A DNA stretch of 64,000 bases from the NCBI RefSeq assembly GCF_022394535.1, contig NZ_CP089414.1, forward strand, positions 2,418,001-2,482,000, written 5' to 3'. Position numbers and translations under genes: made by a program. The stretch is from Dyella terrae (GTDB lineage: Bacteria; Pseudomonadota; Gammaproteobacteria; Xanthomonadales; Rhodanobacteraceae). The notes under the pieces were generated by a model. The model saw only the letters and a program-made list of their open reading frames with translations, made no database searches and was not told where the DNA came from. Positions 26,306 through 36,251 of this stretch are shown in pieces. Positions within the stretch are counted from its first letter, which is position 1; every line of letters begins with the position of its first letter.

Positions 26306-26686
26306 TCAGGCCGCGGGGCGCGTGCCGCCCCGCGCGCCTCGCACCCAGCCGAAACTGAGCACCCAACGCGAGCCTTGCTCGATCAGGGTCACGCTGTGCT
26401 CTTCCAGATCGGGTCGAAACAGCTTGATGCGCCGGCTCGCGTGGATCGGCCGGGCACAGACGAATTCGCCACCTCGGCGAGCCGGCCAGACGATGATATT
26501 CAACCGATAGTGCCGACCCTGTGCGACGCGATCGGTGTGAGGCGGCACTGACGATCCCTGCGGAAACTTCAGCAGATAGCAGTCACAGGGAAGCGGCCAT
26601 AACGTGCCGCCGAGCAACAGTTTGTCGTAGCCGCTGCCCTGCCGCCCTCGCTGCCAGCGCCACAGCTGCTTCCAGAACGATGCCAC
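26306..26686 (-). CDS. Small 2OG-Fe(II) oxygenase-like protein
   Basis: About 126 residues from a GTG at 26686, four bases after the maiA stop, so probably co-transcribed with maiA. The cupin-like core shows LKFPQGSSVPPHTD with a possible metal pair His/Asp, YRLNIIVWPA, and GSRWVLSFGW, where the Arg could hold 2-oxoglutarate. A second metal His may be in EEHSV. The order fits prolyl-hydroxylase-like small oxygenases. The substrate is unknown. A longer open frame to 26899 overlaps maiA and is rejected. Confidence 0.7.
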   Translation of the reverse strand: MASFWKQLWRWQRGRQGSGYDKLLLGGTLWPLPCDCYLLKFPQGSSVPPHTDRVAQGRHYRLNIIVWPARRGGEFVCARPIHASRRIKLFRPDLEEHSVTLIEQGSRWVLSFGWVRGARGGTRPAA

Positions 26687-26690
26687 GCGC

Positions 26691-27359
26691 TTAGCCCTGC
26701 GCGGCAGGTGCGTCCGGCTGCGCCTCGGGCGCGGCATGCTGGAAGGCCTCCAGCGACTGACAGGCATCGTGGATGCGTTGAATGGTCGGATACTCATCCA
26801 GCGGCAGCTTCCAGCGCACCGCGTTATAGACCTGCGGCACCAGGCAGGCGTCCGCCATGCTGGGCGCGTCGCCATGGCAGAAACGACCCGTGGCCACATT
26901 GCCCGCCAACATCGCCTCTATCGCCTGCAAGCCCTGCCCGATCCAGTGTCGCGACCACGCGCCCTTGGCCGCGTCGTCCGCGCCGAACTGGGCTGCCAAA
27001 CGCTGAAGCACACGCAGGTTGCCAAGCGGATGCACATCGCAGCCAATGATCTGAGCCAATGCGCGCACCCTCGCCCGCCCAACAGGGTCGGCAGGCAGCA
27101 GCGACGGCGACGGATGCGTTTCGTCCAGGTATTCCATGATCGCCATGGACTGGGTAAATACACGCCCGTTATCGACCAGACAGGGCACCAGTTCCTGCGG
27201 GTTCAGTGCCTGGAAGTCGGGCAGGTGCTGCTCGCCGCCCTGGTTCACCAGATGCACCGCCTTCGACTCGTACGACAGGCCCTTCAGGTTCAACGCGATG
27301 CGCACCCGATAGGCGGCGCTGGAGCGCCAGTAGCCGTACAACACCAGATCCTGGCTCAT
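26691..27359 (-). CDS. maiA: Maleylacetoacetate isomerase (zeta-class glutathione S-transferase)
   Basis: 222 residues. The N-terminal thioredoxin-like half carries the zeta-class active-site pattern YWRSSAAYRVRIAL and the glutathione-binding VPCLVDNG and FTQSMAIMEYLD; the helical C-terminal half includes GDAPSMADACLVPQ. It isomerises maleylacetoacetate to fumarylacetoacetate with glutathione in tyrosine breakdown. The ATG at 27359 is chosen because GAGGA lies 7 bases upstream; the ATG at 27365 would be too close to it. The other pathway genes (fahA, hmgA, hpd) are 16-20 kb away. Confidence 0.92.
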   Translation of the reverse strand: MSQDLVLYGYWRSSAAYRVRIALNLKGLSYESKAVHLVNQGGEQHLPDFQALNPQELVPCLVDNGRVFTQSMAIMEYLDETHPSPSLLPADPVGRARVRALAQIIGCDVHPLGNLRVLQRLAAQFGADDAAKGAWSRHWIGQGLQAIEAMLAGNVATGRFCHGDAPSMADACLVPQVYNAVRWKLPLDEYPTIQRIHDACQSLEAFQHAAPEAQPDAPAAQG

Positions 27360-27496
27360 ACCCATGTCCTCATAGGGAAATATCAGCTGCCCAGGATACC
27401 TGCCGCGTGGTTTGCATCGCCGGGGACCGGGCGGGACAATACGCGATTCGCGCCTACAGGCGTCCGCATCCATGAATCCAAGCCAGGAGTTCCGCC

Positions 27497-28675
27497 GTGT
27501 CCGTTACCCGCATGAGCGATCTTGATCTGCGCGGCAAGCGCGTGCTTATCCGCGAAGACCTGAACGTGCCGATCGAGAACGGCCACATCACCTCCACCCA
27601 GCGCCTCGACGCTGCCCTGCCGACGATCAAGGCTGCCCGCGACGCCGGCGCCAAAGTCATGGTGCTGTCGCATCTGGGCCGTCCGAAGGAAGGCCAGTTC
27701 GACGCCGAATCCTCACTGGCGCCGGTCGCCAAGTGGATGAGCGACAAGCTGGGCCAGCCGGTTCGCCTGGTGGCCGACTATCTCGACGGCGTCGACGTCT
27801 CCGACGGCGAGGTGGTGGTGCTGGAGAATTGCCGCATGAACGTGGGCGAAGGCAAGGACGACGAAGCGCTCTCGAAGAAGTACGCCGCGCTGTGCGACGT
27901 GTTCGTCATGGACGCCTTCGGCACGGCACATCGCGCGCAGGCCTCCACGCACGGCGTGATCAAGTACGCCCCGATCGCCGCGGCCGGCCCGTTGCTGTCC
28001 GGCGAACTGGATGCGTTGGGCAAGGCGCTGGAACACCCTGCCCGCCCGCTGCTGGCGATCGTGGCAGGCTCCAAGGTCTCCACCAAGCTCACCCTGCTCG
28101 AGAACCTGATCGGCAAAGTCGACCAGTTGATCGTGGGCGGCGGCATCGCCAACACCTTCATCGCTGCCATGGGTTACCAGGTCGGCAATTCGCTGTACGA
28201 GCCGGACCTCATCCCTGCCGCCAAGAAAGTCATTGCCGACGCCAAGCGCCGCAACGGCGATGTGCCGCTGCCGGTCGACGTGGTCGTGGCACCGGAGTTC
28301 TCCGCCCACGCGCCCGCCACGGTGAAGCCGGTGGACCAGGTGAAGGAAGGCGAGATGATCTTGGACATCGGCCCCGAGACGGCGAAGCGCTACGCTGAAA
28401 TGATCGCCAAGGCCGGCACGGTCGTGTGGAACGGCCCGGTGGGCGTGTTCGAATTCGACGCCTTCGGTCACGGCACCGAGACTTTGGCCCGCGCTGTCGC
28501 GGCCTCCTCGGCCTTCTCCATCGCCGGTGGTGGCGACACCCTTGCTGCGGTCGACAAGTACGGTATCGAGAAGGAGGTCTCGTACATCTCGACCGGCGGC
28601 GGCGCCTTCCTCGAATTCCTGGAAGGTAAGGAACTGCCGGCCGTGACCGCCCTCAAGGCACGAGCAGCCAAGTAA
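27497..28675 (+). CDS. pgk: Phosphoglycerate kinase
   Basis: 392 residues, standard length. Visible landmarks are [35 protein letters not shown], and the C-terminal nucleotide loop [17 protein letters not shown]. It interconverts 1,3-bisphosphoglycerate and 3-phosphoglycerate with ADP/ATP. The GTG at 27497 has AGGAG about 8 bases upstream and is preferred to the ATG at 27512. The stop TAA shares a base with the next gene's ATG (TAATG). Confidence 0.96.
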   Translation: MSVTRMSDLDLRGKRVLIREDLNVPIENGHITSTQRLDAALPTIKAARDAGAKVMVLSHLGRPKEGQFDAESSLAPVAKWMSDKLGQPVRLVADYLDGVDVSDGEVVVLENCRMNVGEGKDDEALSKKYAALCDVFVMDAFGTAHRAQASTHGVIKYAPIAAAGPLLSGELDALGKALEHPARPLLAIVAGSKVSTKLTLLENLIGKVDQLIVGGGIANTFIAAMGYQVGNSLYEPDLIPAAKKVIADAKRRNGDVPLPVDVVVAPEFSAHAPATVKPVDQVKEGEMILDIGPETAKRYAEMIAKAGTVVWNGPVGVFEFDAFGHGTETLARAVAASSAFSIAGGGDTLAAVDKYGIEKEVSYISTGGGAFLEFLEGKELPAVTALKARAAK

Positions 28676-29307
28676 TGCTCTGCCTGTTCGACCTTGACGG
28701 CACGCTGATCGATTCGGAGATCGGCATCCTGGGCTGCGTCCGCCACGCGCTGACGCAGCTGGGCGTGGCTCATCCCACGGAGATGCGCCACTGGATCGGC
28801 CCACCGCTGCGGCATAGTTTTGCGCCGCTGCTGGATCATGATCATGACCGCATCGAACTGGCGGTGGAGTATTACCACCAGCGCTTCCATGCCATCGGCT
28901 GGCGCGAGCACACGGTGTATCCAGGTATCGACGCGATGATCGACCGACTACAGTCGGCCGGTCATACGTTGGCCGTGGTCACCAGCAAACCCGAGCGGCA
29001 TGCACGCCCAATCATCGAGCACTTGCCTTTCGGTGGTGCGTTCAACCGCCTGTATGGACCGGACCCGTCCAGCCCACATAGCGAGAAGGCATCGATGATC
29101 GCCGCCGCGCTTGCTGATTTCAGCACGTCGCCAGAGCAGACGGTGATGATCGGTGATCGCCATTTCGACATTGATGGCGCCGTCGCCAATCGCGTGCAGG
29201 GCATCGGCGTGCTGTGGGGTTTTGGCAGCCAAGCGGAGTTGGAAAAGGCCGGAGCGCATGCGCTGGCCCGCGATCCGGAGCATCTCGCCGAGTTGCTCGC
29301 CGCATAA
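28675..29307 (+). CDS. HAD-family phosphatase (phosphoglycolate phosphatase-like)
   Basis: 210 residues. HAD motif I is FDLDGTLID (D7 nucleophile, D9), motif II VTSKPE, and motif IV MIGDRHFDIDGA, with an alpha-helical cap between I and II. The pattern fits the Gph/PGMB group, which dephosphorylates phosphoglycolate or similar small phosphates. It is translationally coupled to pgk. Phosphoglycolate is one possible substrate; the sequence does not fix it. A terminator hairpin follows. Confidence 0.87.
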   Translation: MLCLFDLDGTLIDSEIGILGCVRHALTQLGVAHPTEMRHWIGPPLRHSFAPLLDHDHDRIELAVEYYHQRFHAIGWREHTVYPGIDAMIDRLQSAGHTLAVVTSKPERHARPIIEHLPFGGAFNRLYGPDPSSPHSEKASMIAAALADFSTSPEQTVMIGDRHFDIDGAVANRVQGIGVLWGFGSQAELEKAGAHALARDPEHLAELLAA

Positions 29308-29316
29308 GTTCGACCG

Positions 29317-29346
29317 CTGCAGGGGCGTACAAGCGCGCCCCTGCAG
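29317..29346. terminator. Bidirectional stem-loop between the HAD and DinB-like genes
   Basis: CTGCAGGGGCG at 29317-29327 pairs perfectly with CGCCCCTGCAG at 29336-29346, loop 8. It lies between two convergent genes; there is no T-run. Confidence 0.65.
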
Positions 29347-29368
29347 AAGCGTACCTGTCGTAATGGGC

Positions 29369-29917
29369 TCAAACGCTGGCGATAAGCGCCGATAGGTCCG
29401 TCACTCCTACATCGACGCCGGCTTGCGCCAAAAGTGTCGTCACCTGTCCGCGATGATGCGTCTGGTGATTGAAGAAATGCATGACCACGAAGAAATACGG
29501 CTTGCGGAATGCTTCGCCGCGCGTGTTCACGTATTCCAGCGCGTGGTCCAGGTCGTCCTCGGTTACCGCCTCCGCCCACGCCTCAATCATATCGTCGAGA
29601 AAAAGACGACTTTCGGTAAGCGCAGCGAGATCGCCAAACGGCTGCGCAGCCAGATCACGCTGGATCGGCAGCCCTCGCACTTTATCGAGCGCCGCATAGC
29701 GTGCCGGGTGATCGGCAAAACGCTGCAGCCAGATCATGTCAGCCACGGCGATATGGCTCAATGTTCCATGAATCGAACCGAAGAATGCGCCACGCTCCGC
29801 CATGACTTCCGTCGGCGGAAGTGTCGACGCAGCCGTGTAGACCTTGTCGTTCATCCAACGGTTGTAGGCAGCCATTTGCCGTAGGTGGTCGCGTCGCAAT
29901 AGAGCAGTGATCGTCAT
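29369..29917 (-). CDS. DinB/YfiT-like metalloprotein
   Basis: 182 residues predicted as a four-helix bundle. Three spaced histidines typical of the DinB superfamily are visible: in FGSIHGTLSHIAVAD and in HFFNHQTHHRGQ, a metal site in relatives. Members include thiol-dependent transferases and DNA-damage-induced proteins of unknown activity, so no reaction is assigned. The ATG at 29917 is preferred to the longer frame from 29965 because AGG lies about 8 bases upstream and homologues start near MTITALL-like sequence. Confidence 0.8.
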   Translation of the reverse strand: MTITALLRRDHLRQMAAYNRWMNDKVYTAASTLPPTEVMAERGAFFGSIHGTLSHIAVADMIWLQRFADHPARYAALDKVRGLPIQRDLAAQPFGDLAALTESRLFLDDMIEAWAEAVTEDDLDHALEYVNTRGEAFRKPYFFVVMHFFNHQTHHRGQVTTLLAQAGVDVGVTDLSALIASV

Positions 29918-29999
29918 GGTTCGAACCTGATTGTCGCAAGCGCGCAGCGTAGCGCCGATGACCAACGGCGTCGCCTGCCAGATAGAACGGCAGGCAAAG

Positions 30000-30027
30000 A
30001 AAAAGCCGCGGCTGGCCGCGGCTTTTT
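30000..30027. terminator. Terminator after transketolase
   Basis: AAAAAGCCGCGG at 30000-30011 pairs with CCGCGGCTTTTT at 30016-30027 around CTGG. The tails are A/T-rich on both sides, so it can act in both directions. It lies 22 bases after the tkt stop. Confidence 0.88.
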
Positions 30028-30048
30028 CTTTATACAGACAGTGACGGC

Positions 30049-32052
30049 TTAGCCGATCACACGCTTCACCGTATCGACCACATGGGTCACGGTGAAACCG
30101 AACTGCTCAAACAGCTGCACCGCCGGTGCGGAGGCACCGAAGGTGGTCATGCCAACGACATCGCCGTCCAGGCCGACATACTTGCGCCAGAAGTCGGACG
30201 TGGCCGCTTCCACTGCGACGCGCGCACGGCACCAGCCCGGCAAGATCGCTTCGCGGTACTCGATCGGCTGTGCATCGAACAGTTCCGTGCACGGCATCGA
30301 CACCACCCGCACCGGAACGTTCTGCTGTGCCAGTGTGCGGGCCGCTTCCATCGCCAATTCCACTTCCGAACCGGTGGCGATCAGGATGGCCTTGAACTTG
30401 GTGTCCTGCGGATCAGACAGCACGTAAGCGCCGCGCGTGATGTCAGCGACCTGCTGCGCGGTGCGCTGCTGGTGCTTGAGGTTCTGGCGCGAGAACACCA
30501 GACACGCCGGGTTGCCCTTGCGCTCGATGGCGGCCTTCCACGACACCGCCGTCTCTACCGCGTCGCACGGACGCCACAGCTGGTTGTTCGGGATGTAGCG
30601 CAGCGAGGCCATATGCTCCACCGGCTGATGGGTCGGGCCGTCTTCGCCCAGACCAATCGAGTCGTGCGTGTACACGTGGATGGCGTGCGCCGGGATCAAC
30701 GCACTCATGCGCACCGCGTTGCGCGCATAGTCGGAGAACACCAGGAAGGTGGCATCGTACGGGATGAAACCGCCATGCAACGCCAGACCATTGGCAATGG
30801 CTGTCATGCCGAACTCGCGCACGCCGTAGTAAACGTAGTTGCCCTTCGGGTTGTGCCCATTGCCGGCATCGACGCTACCCGACCATTTGGTGAGGTTGGA
30901 GCCAGCCAGATCTGCGGAACCGCCAATCAGTTCCGGCAGCAGCGGCGCAAACGCTTCGATGGCCATCTGCGAAGCCTTGCGCGAAGCGACCGTGGGACCA
31001 TCGGCCTGCATCTTCTCGACATAGGCCTGCGACTTCTGCGCCCAATCGGACGGCAGGTCGCCGGACACGCGACGGTTGAATTCAGCCGCCAACTCTGGGA
31101 ACGCCGAGGTGTACTTGGCGACCGCATCGTGCCACTTCTCCTCGCGCTCAGCACCGGCCTTCTTGTGATCCCAACCAGCGTAGATCTCGGCGGGAATCTC
31201 AAACGGGGCGTAACGCCAGTCCAGCTCGTCACGCGCTGCGGCGACTTCGTCCTTGCCCAGCGCGGCGCCGTGACTTTCTTCCTTGCCCTGCTTGTGCGGC
31301 GCGCCGAAACCGATGATGGTGCGCGCGCAGATCAGCGTGGGCTTCTCCGATTGGCTGGTAGCCGCGGTGATGGCCTTCTTGATGGCCTCGGCGTCATGAC
31401 CGTCCACGCCGCGGATCACATTCCAACCGTAGGCCTCGAAACGCTCCGGGGTGTTGTCGGTGAACCAGCCGTGCACTTCGCCGTCGATAGAGATGCCGTT
31501 GTCGTCATAGACGGCGACCAGCTTACCGAGCTTCCACGTACCCGCCAGCGAAGCGACTTCGTGCGAGATGCCTTCCATCAGGCAGCCGTCACCCAGGAAC
31601 ACATAGGTGTGGTGGTTGATGATCTCGTGGCCCGGTCGGTTGAAGTGATCCGCCAGCACCTTCTCCGCCAACGCGAAACCCACGGCATTGGCCAGACCCT
31701 GGCCCAGCGGGCCGGTGGTGGTTTCCACGCCTGGGGTTTCACTGGCTTCCGGATGGCCGGCCGTCTTGGAATGCAGCTGGCGGAAGCGCTTGAGCTGATC
31801 CATCGGCAGGTCGTAGCCGGTCAGGTGCAGCAGCGCGTACTGCAGCATCGATCCATGGCCATTGGAGAGCACGAAACGGTCGCGGTTGAACCACTTCGGA
31901 TTGGTCGGGTTGTGCTGAAGGAAGTCGTTCCACAGCACCTCGGCGATATCCGCCATGCCCATGGGCATGCCCGGGTGGCCGGAATTGGCCTGCTCCACGG
32001 CGTCCATGGCGAGGGCGCGCACGGCGTTGGCGAGTTCGCGACGGGTTGTCAT
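30049..32052 (-). CDS. tkt: Transketolase
   Basis: 667 residues, normal for bacterial transketolase. Landmarks include [13 protein letters not shown] at the N-terminus, the thiamine diphosphate motif GDGCLMEG with the following Asn region, the Pyr domain with [14 protein letters not shown], and the C-terminal ATGSEVELA. It moves two-carbon units between sugar phosphates in the pentose phosphate pathway. The ATG at 32052 has GGAG about 10 bases upstream. It stands alone on the minus strand, divergent from the outer-membrane barrel gene. Confidence 0.96.
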   Translation of the reverse strand: MTTRRELANAVRALAMDAVEQANSGHPGMPMGMADIAEVLWNDFLQHNPTNPKWFNRDRFVLSNGHGSMLQYALLHLTGYDLPMDQLKRFRQLHSKTAGHPEASETPGVETTTGPLGQGLANAVGFALAEKVLADHFNRPGHEIINHHTYVFLGDGCLMEGISHEVASLAGTWKLGKLVAVYDDNGISIDGEVHGWFTDNTPERFEAYGWNVIRGVDGHDAEAIKKAITAATSQSEKPTLICARTIIGFGAPHKQGKEESHGAALGKDEVAAARDELDWRYAPFEIPAEIYAGWDHKKAGAEREEKWHDAVAKYTSAFPELAAEFNRRVSGDLPSDWAQKSQAYVEKMQADGPTVASRKASQMAIEAFAPLLPELIGGSADLAGSNLTKWSGSVDAGNGHNPKGNYVYYGVREFGMTAIANGLALHGGFIPYDATFLVFSDYARNAVRMSALIPAHAIHVYTHDSIGLGEDGPTHQPVEHMASLRYIPNNQLWRPCDAVETAVSWKAAIERKGNPACLVFSRQNLKHQQRTAQQVADITRGAYVLSDPQDTKFKAILIATGSEVELAMEAARTLAQQNVPVRVVSMPCTELFDAQPIEYREAILPGWCRARVAVEAATSDFWRKYVGLDGDVVGMTTFGASAPAVQLFEQFGFTVTHVVDTVKRVIG

Positions 32053-32307
32053 CTAAGGGGGTCTCCGGGGAAAGGCGGCCATAAAAGTCGCCATTGTCGC
32101 CGATCCCACGCCCGCCTGTCGCCATCAGTACTGCCCCAGAATTGCCCTAAGGATTAACACAACCTTAATAGTGGACTAACCGGTATTGAAACTAAGGGCC
32201 CTCTTACCCATCTAAGGAACAGCACCGTCGGCACGAGGTGCCCAGCCGCGCAACACCGAACCCCCGGAGACGCGGACTGGCCCAATAAGACAAAGAGGAG
32301 TACCCCC

Positions 32308-32919
32308 ATGAAGAACACCATTCTTGCCCTCGCCCTGGCTACGGCCGGTCTCGCCACTGTCCCGGCGGCTTTCGCCCAGGACGCTGGTAACGCCCAGCAG
32401 GGCTGGTATGTCGGCGCCAACGCCGGTTACGGCCAGACCCAGAAGGGTCCCTACGACAACGGCAGCTTCGCCGGCGGCGTGAAGGGTGGTTACCGCTTTG
32501 CCATCAACCCCGATACCTCGGTGGGTGCTGAAGTGGGTTATGTCTACCTGGGCCGTTCTGACGCGCGTGGCGCGTACACCCAGAACTACGCCAACTACAA
32601 CGGCAACAACGGCCAGTCCAAGCTGCAGGGCGCCACCGCCGGTCTGAACCTGCGCTACAGCTTCAGCCCGAACTGGTACGGCGAAGTCCGTGGCGGCGCT
32701 TTCTTCGCCAAGGGCTCGGGCCTGACCGATGACAAGTACAACCCGCAGACGGTTAACTTCAACAGCACCCGCTACTACGCTGGTCTGGGCGCTGGTTACA
32801 ACATCAACAAGAACATCAGCGTTGGCCTGAACTGGGACTACTACGACGGCAGCCAGAGCGACAAGAACATCCACCTGCCGACCAACCTGTACAGCGTCAG
32901 CGCGGAATACCGCTTCTGA
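32308..32919 (+). CDS. Small outer-membrane beta-barrel protein (OmpX/opacity-like)
   Basis: 203 residues. A signal peptide ends at AFA-QD (about residue 23). The mature part alternates hydrophobic and polar residues with aromatic girdles (GWYVGANAGYG, VGAEVGYVYLG, YYAGLGAGYNI) and ends in Phe, the outer-membrane insertion signal. Eight strands are likely. Glycine- and tyrosine-rich loops lack charge clusters. A strong GAGGAG ribosome site and a perfect terminator suggest an abundant protein. The function (adhesion, stress, small porin) cannot be told. Confidence 0.85.
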   Translation: MKNTILALALATAGLATVPAAFAQDAGNAQQGWYVGANAGYGQTQKGPYDNGSFAGGVKGGYRFAINPDTSVGAEVGYVYLGRSDARGAYTQNYANYNGNNGQSKLQGATAGLNLRYSFSPNWYGEVRGGAFFAKGSGLTDDKYNPQTVNFNSTRYYAGLGAGYNINKNISVGLNWDYYDGSQSDKNIHLPTNLYSVSAEYRF

Positions 32920-32940
32920 TCCATCGGTTGGTATGAAACA

Positions 32941-32968
32941 AAAACGGGCGCCGCAAGGCGCCCGTTTT
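32941..32968. terminator. Bidirectional terminator between the barrel gene and fba
   Basis: AAAACGGGCGCC at 32941-32952 pairs with GGCGCCCGTTTT at 32957-32968 around GCAA, a perfect 12-bp stem with T-runs on both strands. Confidence 0.9.
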
Positions 32969-32995
32969 CTTTTGCCGCGGGAAAGCGGAAATCGC

Positions 32996-34003
32996 TTACT
33001 TGGCGTTCCACTGGCCCAGCGCGGCAAGACCGTTGTCCTTGGCGCGAGCCAGGACGGTCTTCTGCGCATCGGCGTAGTTGGCCTTCATGTCCTTGGACCA
33101 CAGCTTCAGCGCAGCCTGCTGCATGGCGCGACCGTAGGAGAACGACAGCGGCCACGGATGCGGACCCATGCGGTTCATGGCGTTGAGGTGAGCGGTGGAC
33201 TGCTCGTCCGTCTGGCCGCCCGAGAGGAACACGATGCCCGGCAGCGTGGCCGGCACGGTGGTCTTGAGCACACGCACGGTGGCTTCGGCGACTTCCTCGA
33301 CCTCGGTCTGCTCGTCCGATTCCTTGCCCGGGATGACCATGCTGACCTTCAGAATGGTGCCTTCCAGCATCACGTTCTGCTCGTACAGCGCGTTGAACAG
33401 GCTACGCAGCACGGCTTCGTGCACTTCGTAGCTGACTTCGATGCTGTGGTCGCCGTCCATGATCACTTCCGGCTCAACCATCGGCACCAGACCAGCTTCC
33501 TGGCAAAGCGCGGCGTAACGGGCCAGCGCGTGGCAGTTCGCTTCGATGGCGGTGGAGGACGGATTGTCTTCGCTGATGTTGATGACCGCGCGCCACTTGG
33601 CGAACTGGGCACCCAGCTTCACGTATTCGGCGAGGCGCTCACGCAGGCCGTCGAGGCCTTCGGTCACCACGTCGCCCGGGAAACCGGCCAGCGGCACCGG
33701 GCCCTTGTCGACCTTGATACCCGGGATGATCCCGTTCTTCTTCATGATGGTGGTGAACGGCACACCGTCCTTGGTCGACTGACGGATGGTCTCATCGTAC
33801 AGGATGGCACCCGAGATGTGCTCGCCGAGGGTCGGCGCGGTGAGCAGCAGCTCACGGTAGGCGCGACGGTTCTCTTCGGTGTTGTCGATGCCGACGGCCT
33901 CGAAACGCTTCTTGATGGTGTTGGTCGACTCATCGATGGCGATGATGCCCTTGCCGGGCGCGACCATAGCGAGGGCAACGCTTTCGAGATCTTCGATGCT
34001 CAT
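32996..34003 (-). CDS. fba: Class I fructose-bisphosphate aldolase
   Basis: 335 residues. It is the Schiff-base (class I, eukaryote-like) type: K219 lies in EGTILKVSMV, with GIIAIDEST and IKVDKG near the N-terminus and LSGGQTDE for phosphate binding. No zinc-ligand set of class II enzymes is present. It cleaves fructose-1,6-bisphosphate to dihydroxyacetone phosphate and glyceraldehyde-3-phosphate. It forms a loose cluster with pyk, gap, tkt and pgk. Class I is less usual in gammaproteobacteria but, to my knowledge, found in xanthomonads. Confidence 0.95.
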   Translation of the reverse strand: MSIEDLESVALAMVAPGKGIIAIDESTNTIKKRFEAVGIDNTEENRRAYRELLLTAPTLGEHISGAILYDETIRQSTKDGVPFTTIMKKNGIIPGIKVDKGPVPLAGFPGDVVTEGLDGLRERLAEYVKLGAQFAKWRAVINISEDNPSSTAIEANCHALARYAALCQEAGLVPMVEPEVIMDGDHSIEVSYEVHEAVLRSLFNALYEQNVMLEGTILKVSMVIPGKESDEQTEVEEVAEATVRVLKTTVPATLPGIVFLSGGQTDEQSTAHLNAMNRMGPHPWPLSFSYGRAMQQAALKLWSKDMKANYADAQKTVLARAKDNGLAALGQWNAK

Positions 34004-34152
34004 GACAACTCCGGATACTTAGCGGTGTGGGCCGCACAAGGTGATGCCGCCCCGGTCAGGGCGGAGGCTGAAAGGCCGCGATTATAGGCCAAGCGGCCGC
34101 CCAGGGTCCGGAGAGGCCCTGAACGGCTCTGGGAAAGGGCCTGGAGCCTGCC

Positions 34153-34602
34153 TCAGGCCTGGTCGTATCCGGTCAACTTGCAAGCGTTGACGATGGACTG
34201 CCGCTGAGCGGGGTCAGCCGGCAAGTTGAACGGCACGATGAAATAGGTGTTGACCGGCTCGTGCGTGTTGTTCTTGAGGGCCGGGCCGTAGCGGAAATTC
34301 TTCACCACGCTCTTGGCCACGGCATCCAGGCCGCTCTGCGGCACCACCTTGCGCACTGTGACGTTCTGAGGAACGCCGTCCGAGCCGATCATGTAGCTCA
34401 CCGCGACGCAACCGGGCTTGTCCATGTTGCTGCCGCTGTTGGGAATATCCGCGTCGACCTTGGTATTGAGCATGATCCAGTACGACTGGATCTGCTCGGG
34501 CCCGACCATGCGCTCATTCGACTGCGCAAGCAGGGGAGCCGCGCTCATTGCAGCCATTGCCAACACCAACGTCTGGGCCAGGCGACGTGACTTCGTGTTC
34601 AT
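34153..34602 (-). CDS. Periplasmic TonB C-terminal-like domain protein
   Basis: 149 residues after choosing the ATG at 34602, which has AGGAGG about 7 bases upstream. A signal peptide (LAQTLVLAMAAMSAAPLLAQ) is followed by a domain resembling the TonB C-terminus: CVAVSYMIGSDGVPQNVTVRKVVPQSGLD, then AVAKSVVKNFRYGPA. There is no membrane anchor beyond the signal and no proline-rich spacer, so it is not a working energy transducer by itself. Two Cys residues may form a disulphide. It lies between pyk and fba on the same strand. Confidence 0.8.
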   Translation of the reverse strand: MNTKSRRLAQTLVLAMAAMSAAPLLAQSNERMVGPEQIQSYWIMLNTKVDADIPNSGSNMDKPGCVAVSYMIGSDGVPQNVTVRKVVPQSGLDAVAKSVVKNFRYGPALKNNTHEPVNTYFIVPFNLPADPAQRQSIVNACKLTGYDQA

Positions 34603-34778
34603 GGGAAACCTCCTGTTCGTGATCGGGGACGGTGCGGCGATTCTAGCGATACCGCGCCCCCGGCGATGACAGCGTGAAACGCGCCATCGTGCAGGAGAAT
34701 GCCGTACAACGGAGCGCCATCGTCCGCCAACCCGGCCCACACCAGGTCAACGGACGATGGCGACTCAACGTAACTTGC

Positions 34779-36251
34779 TCAGAGGTCCCGCAAGCACTCC
34801 ACCACACCCTCGGCGCCTACCGAGAGCAGCTTGAGTGTGTTGGTGCCACCGCCCTGGCCGATATGGTCGCCGTGAGTCAGCACGACACGATCGCCTTCGG
34901 CCAGCTTCCCTTCGATAAACAGCTGACGTACGGCGTCACGGGCCGAGCCGGCCGTGGTCTGCGATACGTGGGTGAACTTCACTGCTGTCACGTCGCGGAA
35001 GATGGACATACGACGACGCGCATCGGCGAACGGCGACAGCGCATAGATAGGCACCGCGCTGCGATAGCGTGAGAGCCACTGCGCAGTGGCGCCTGACTCG
35101 GTCAGCGCCACGATGGCACGCAGACCCAACTGGCTGGCCAACAACATAGCGGCCAGCGCGATGGCCTGATCGGTGCGATCCAGGTGGTGGCCCTGTGCGC
35201 CAGGATCTTCCTTCGGCTCGAACTGGCGCTCGGCTCCCAGGCAGATACGACGCAGTGCAGCCACGGCCTTGTCCGGGTGCGCGCCGGCAGCGGATTCCTC
35301 CGACAGCATCACCGCATCCGTACCGTCGATGACAGCATTAGCCACGTCCATCACTTCTGCGCGGGTCGGGATGGGTGAGCGCACCATCGACTGCAGCATC
35401 TGTGTGGCCGTGATGACGGCGCGATTGCGCTGCACCGACTCGCGGATGATTTTCTTCTGCAGGCCGGGCAGTTCGGCATCACCGATTTCCACGCCCAGGT
35501 CGCCGCGCGCCACCATCACTACGTCGGACGCGTCGATGATCTCGCCGAGCACCGGGATGGCATCGGCACGTTCGATCTTGGCCACCAGCGATGCCTTGCC
35601 ACCGGCTTCTTCGAGCAGGCGACGGGCCAGATTCATGTCGGCGGCGGAACGCACGAAAGAGACTGCGAGGAAATCGCAGCCGATCTCCGCGGCCAACTTG
35701 ATGTCTGCCTTGTCCTTGTCGGACAGCGCGTCCACCGAAAGGCCACCGCCCTGGCGGTTGAGGCCCTTGCGATCGGAGAGCTTGCCAGCGACCAGTACCG
35801 TGCAATGGATTTCCGCCCCGACCACCGAATCCACGGTGAGTGCGACGAGGCCGTCATCGAGCAGCAGTACGTCGCCAGCAGACACGTCCTTGGGCAGGTC
35901 GTGATAGCTGACGCCCACGCGCGTGGCGTCACCGAGCGGGGCATTCGGGCTGCAATCGAGCACAAAGCTGTCACCAACGCGAAGCTCCACCGGACCATTG
36001 GCGAATTTCTCGACGCGAATCTTGGGACCCTGCAGGTCGGCGAGCACGCCTACCTCACGGCCGAGCTTCAACGCGATATCGCGCACGGCAGTGGCGCGGG
36101 CGCGGTGATCGTCCGGCAGACCGTGGGAGAGGTTCAGACGAACCACATCCACGCCTTCGGCGATGATTTTTTCGAGCATGCCAGGCGCATCGGTAGCGGG
36201 ACCGAGGGTGGCAACAATTTTTGTGCGGCGCAATGGATTTTCGGTAGTCAT
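34779..36251 (-). CDS. pyk: Pyruvate kinase
   Basis: 490 residues. Domain A has TKIVATLGPAT, RLNLSHG and ADLQGPKIR; the active-site MVARGDLGVE and the ITATQMLQSM family signature follow, then the regulatory C domain to the end. It makes pyruvate and ATP from phosphoenolpyruvate and ADP. The length and the TDAPGMLEKII opening fit the PykA-like group. It sits with gap, fba, tkt and pgk but has its own flanking gaps. Confidence 0.95.
   Translation of the reverse strand: MTTENPLRRTKIVATLGPATDAPGMLEKIIAEGVDVVRLNLSHGLPDDHRARATAVRDIALKLGREVGVLADLQGPKIRVEKFANGPVELRVGDSFVLDCSPNAPLGDATRVGVSYHDLPKDVSAGDVLLLDDGLVALTVDSVVGAEIHCTVLVAGKLSDRKGLNRQGGGLSVDALSDKDKADIKLAAEIGCDFLAVSFVRSAADMNLARRLLEEAGGKASLVAKIERADAIPVLGEIIDASDVVMVARGDLGVEIGDAELPGLQKKIIRESVQRNRAVITATQMLQSMVRSPIPTRAEVMDVANAVIDGTDAVMLSEESAAGAHPDKAVAALRRICLGAERQFEPKEDPGAQGHHLDRTDQAIALAAMLLASQLGLRAIVALTESGATAQWLSRYRSAVPIYALSPFADARRRMSIFRDVTAVKFTHVSQTTAGSARDAVRQLFIEGKLAEGDRVVLTHGDHIGQGGGTNTLKLLSVGAEGVVECLRDL

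Noticed and set aside
27713..28804. 363-codon minus-strand frame opposite pgk
   Set aside because: Composition of an antisense shadow; spans the pgk and HAD gene junction.
30082..32157. 691-codon open frame on the plus strand antisense to tkt
   Set aside because: It mirrors the codon pattern of tkt on the other strand, as happens in GC-rich genes. Its translation is His/Arg/Gly-rich with no domain.
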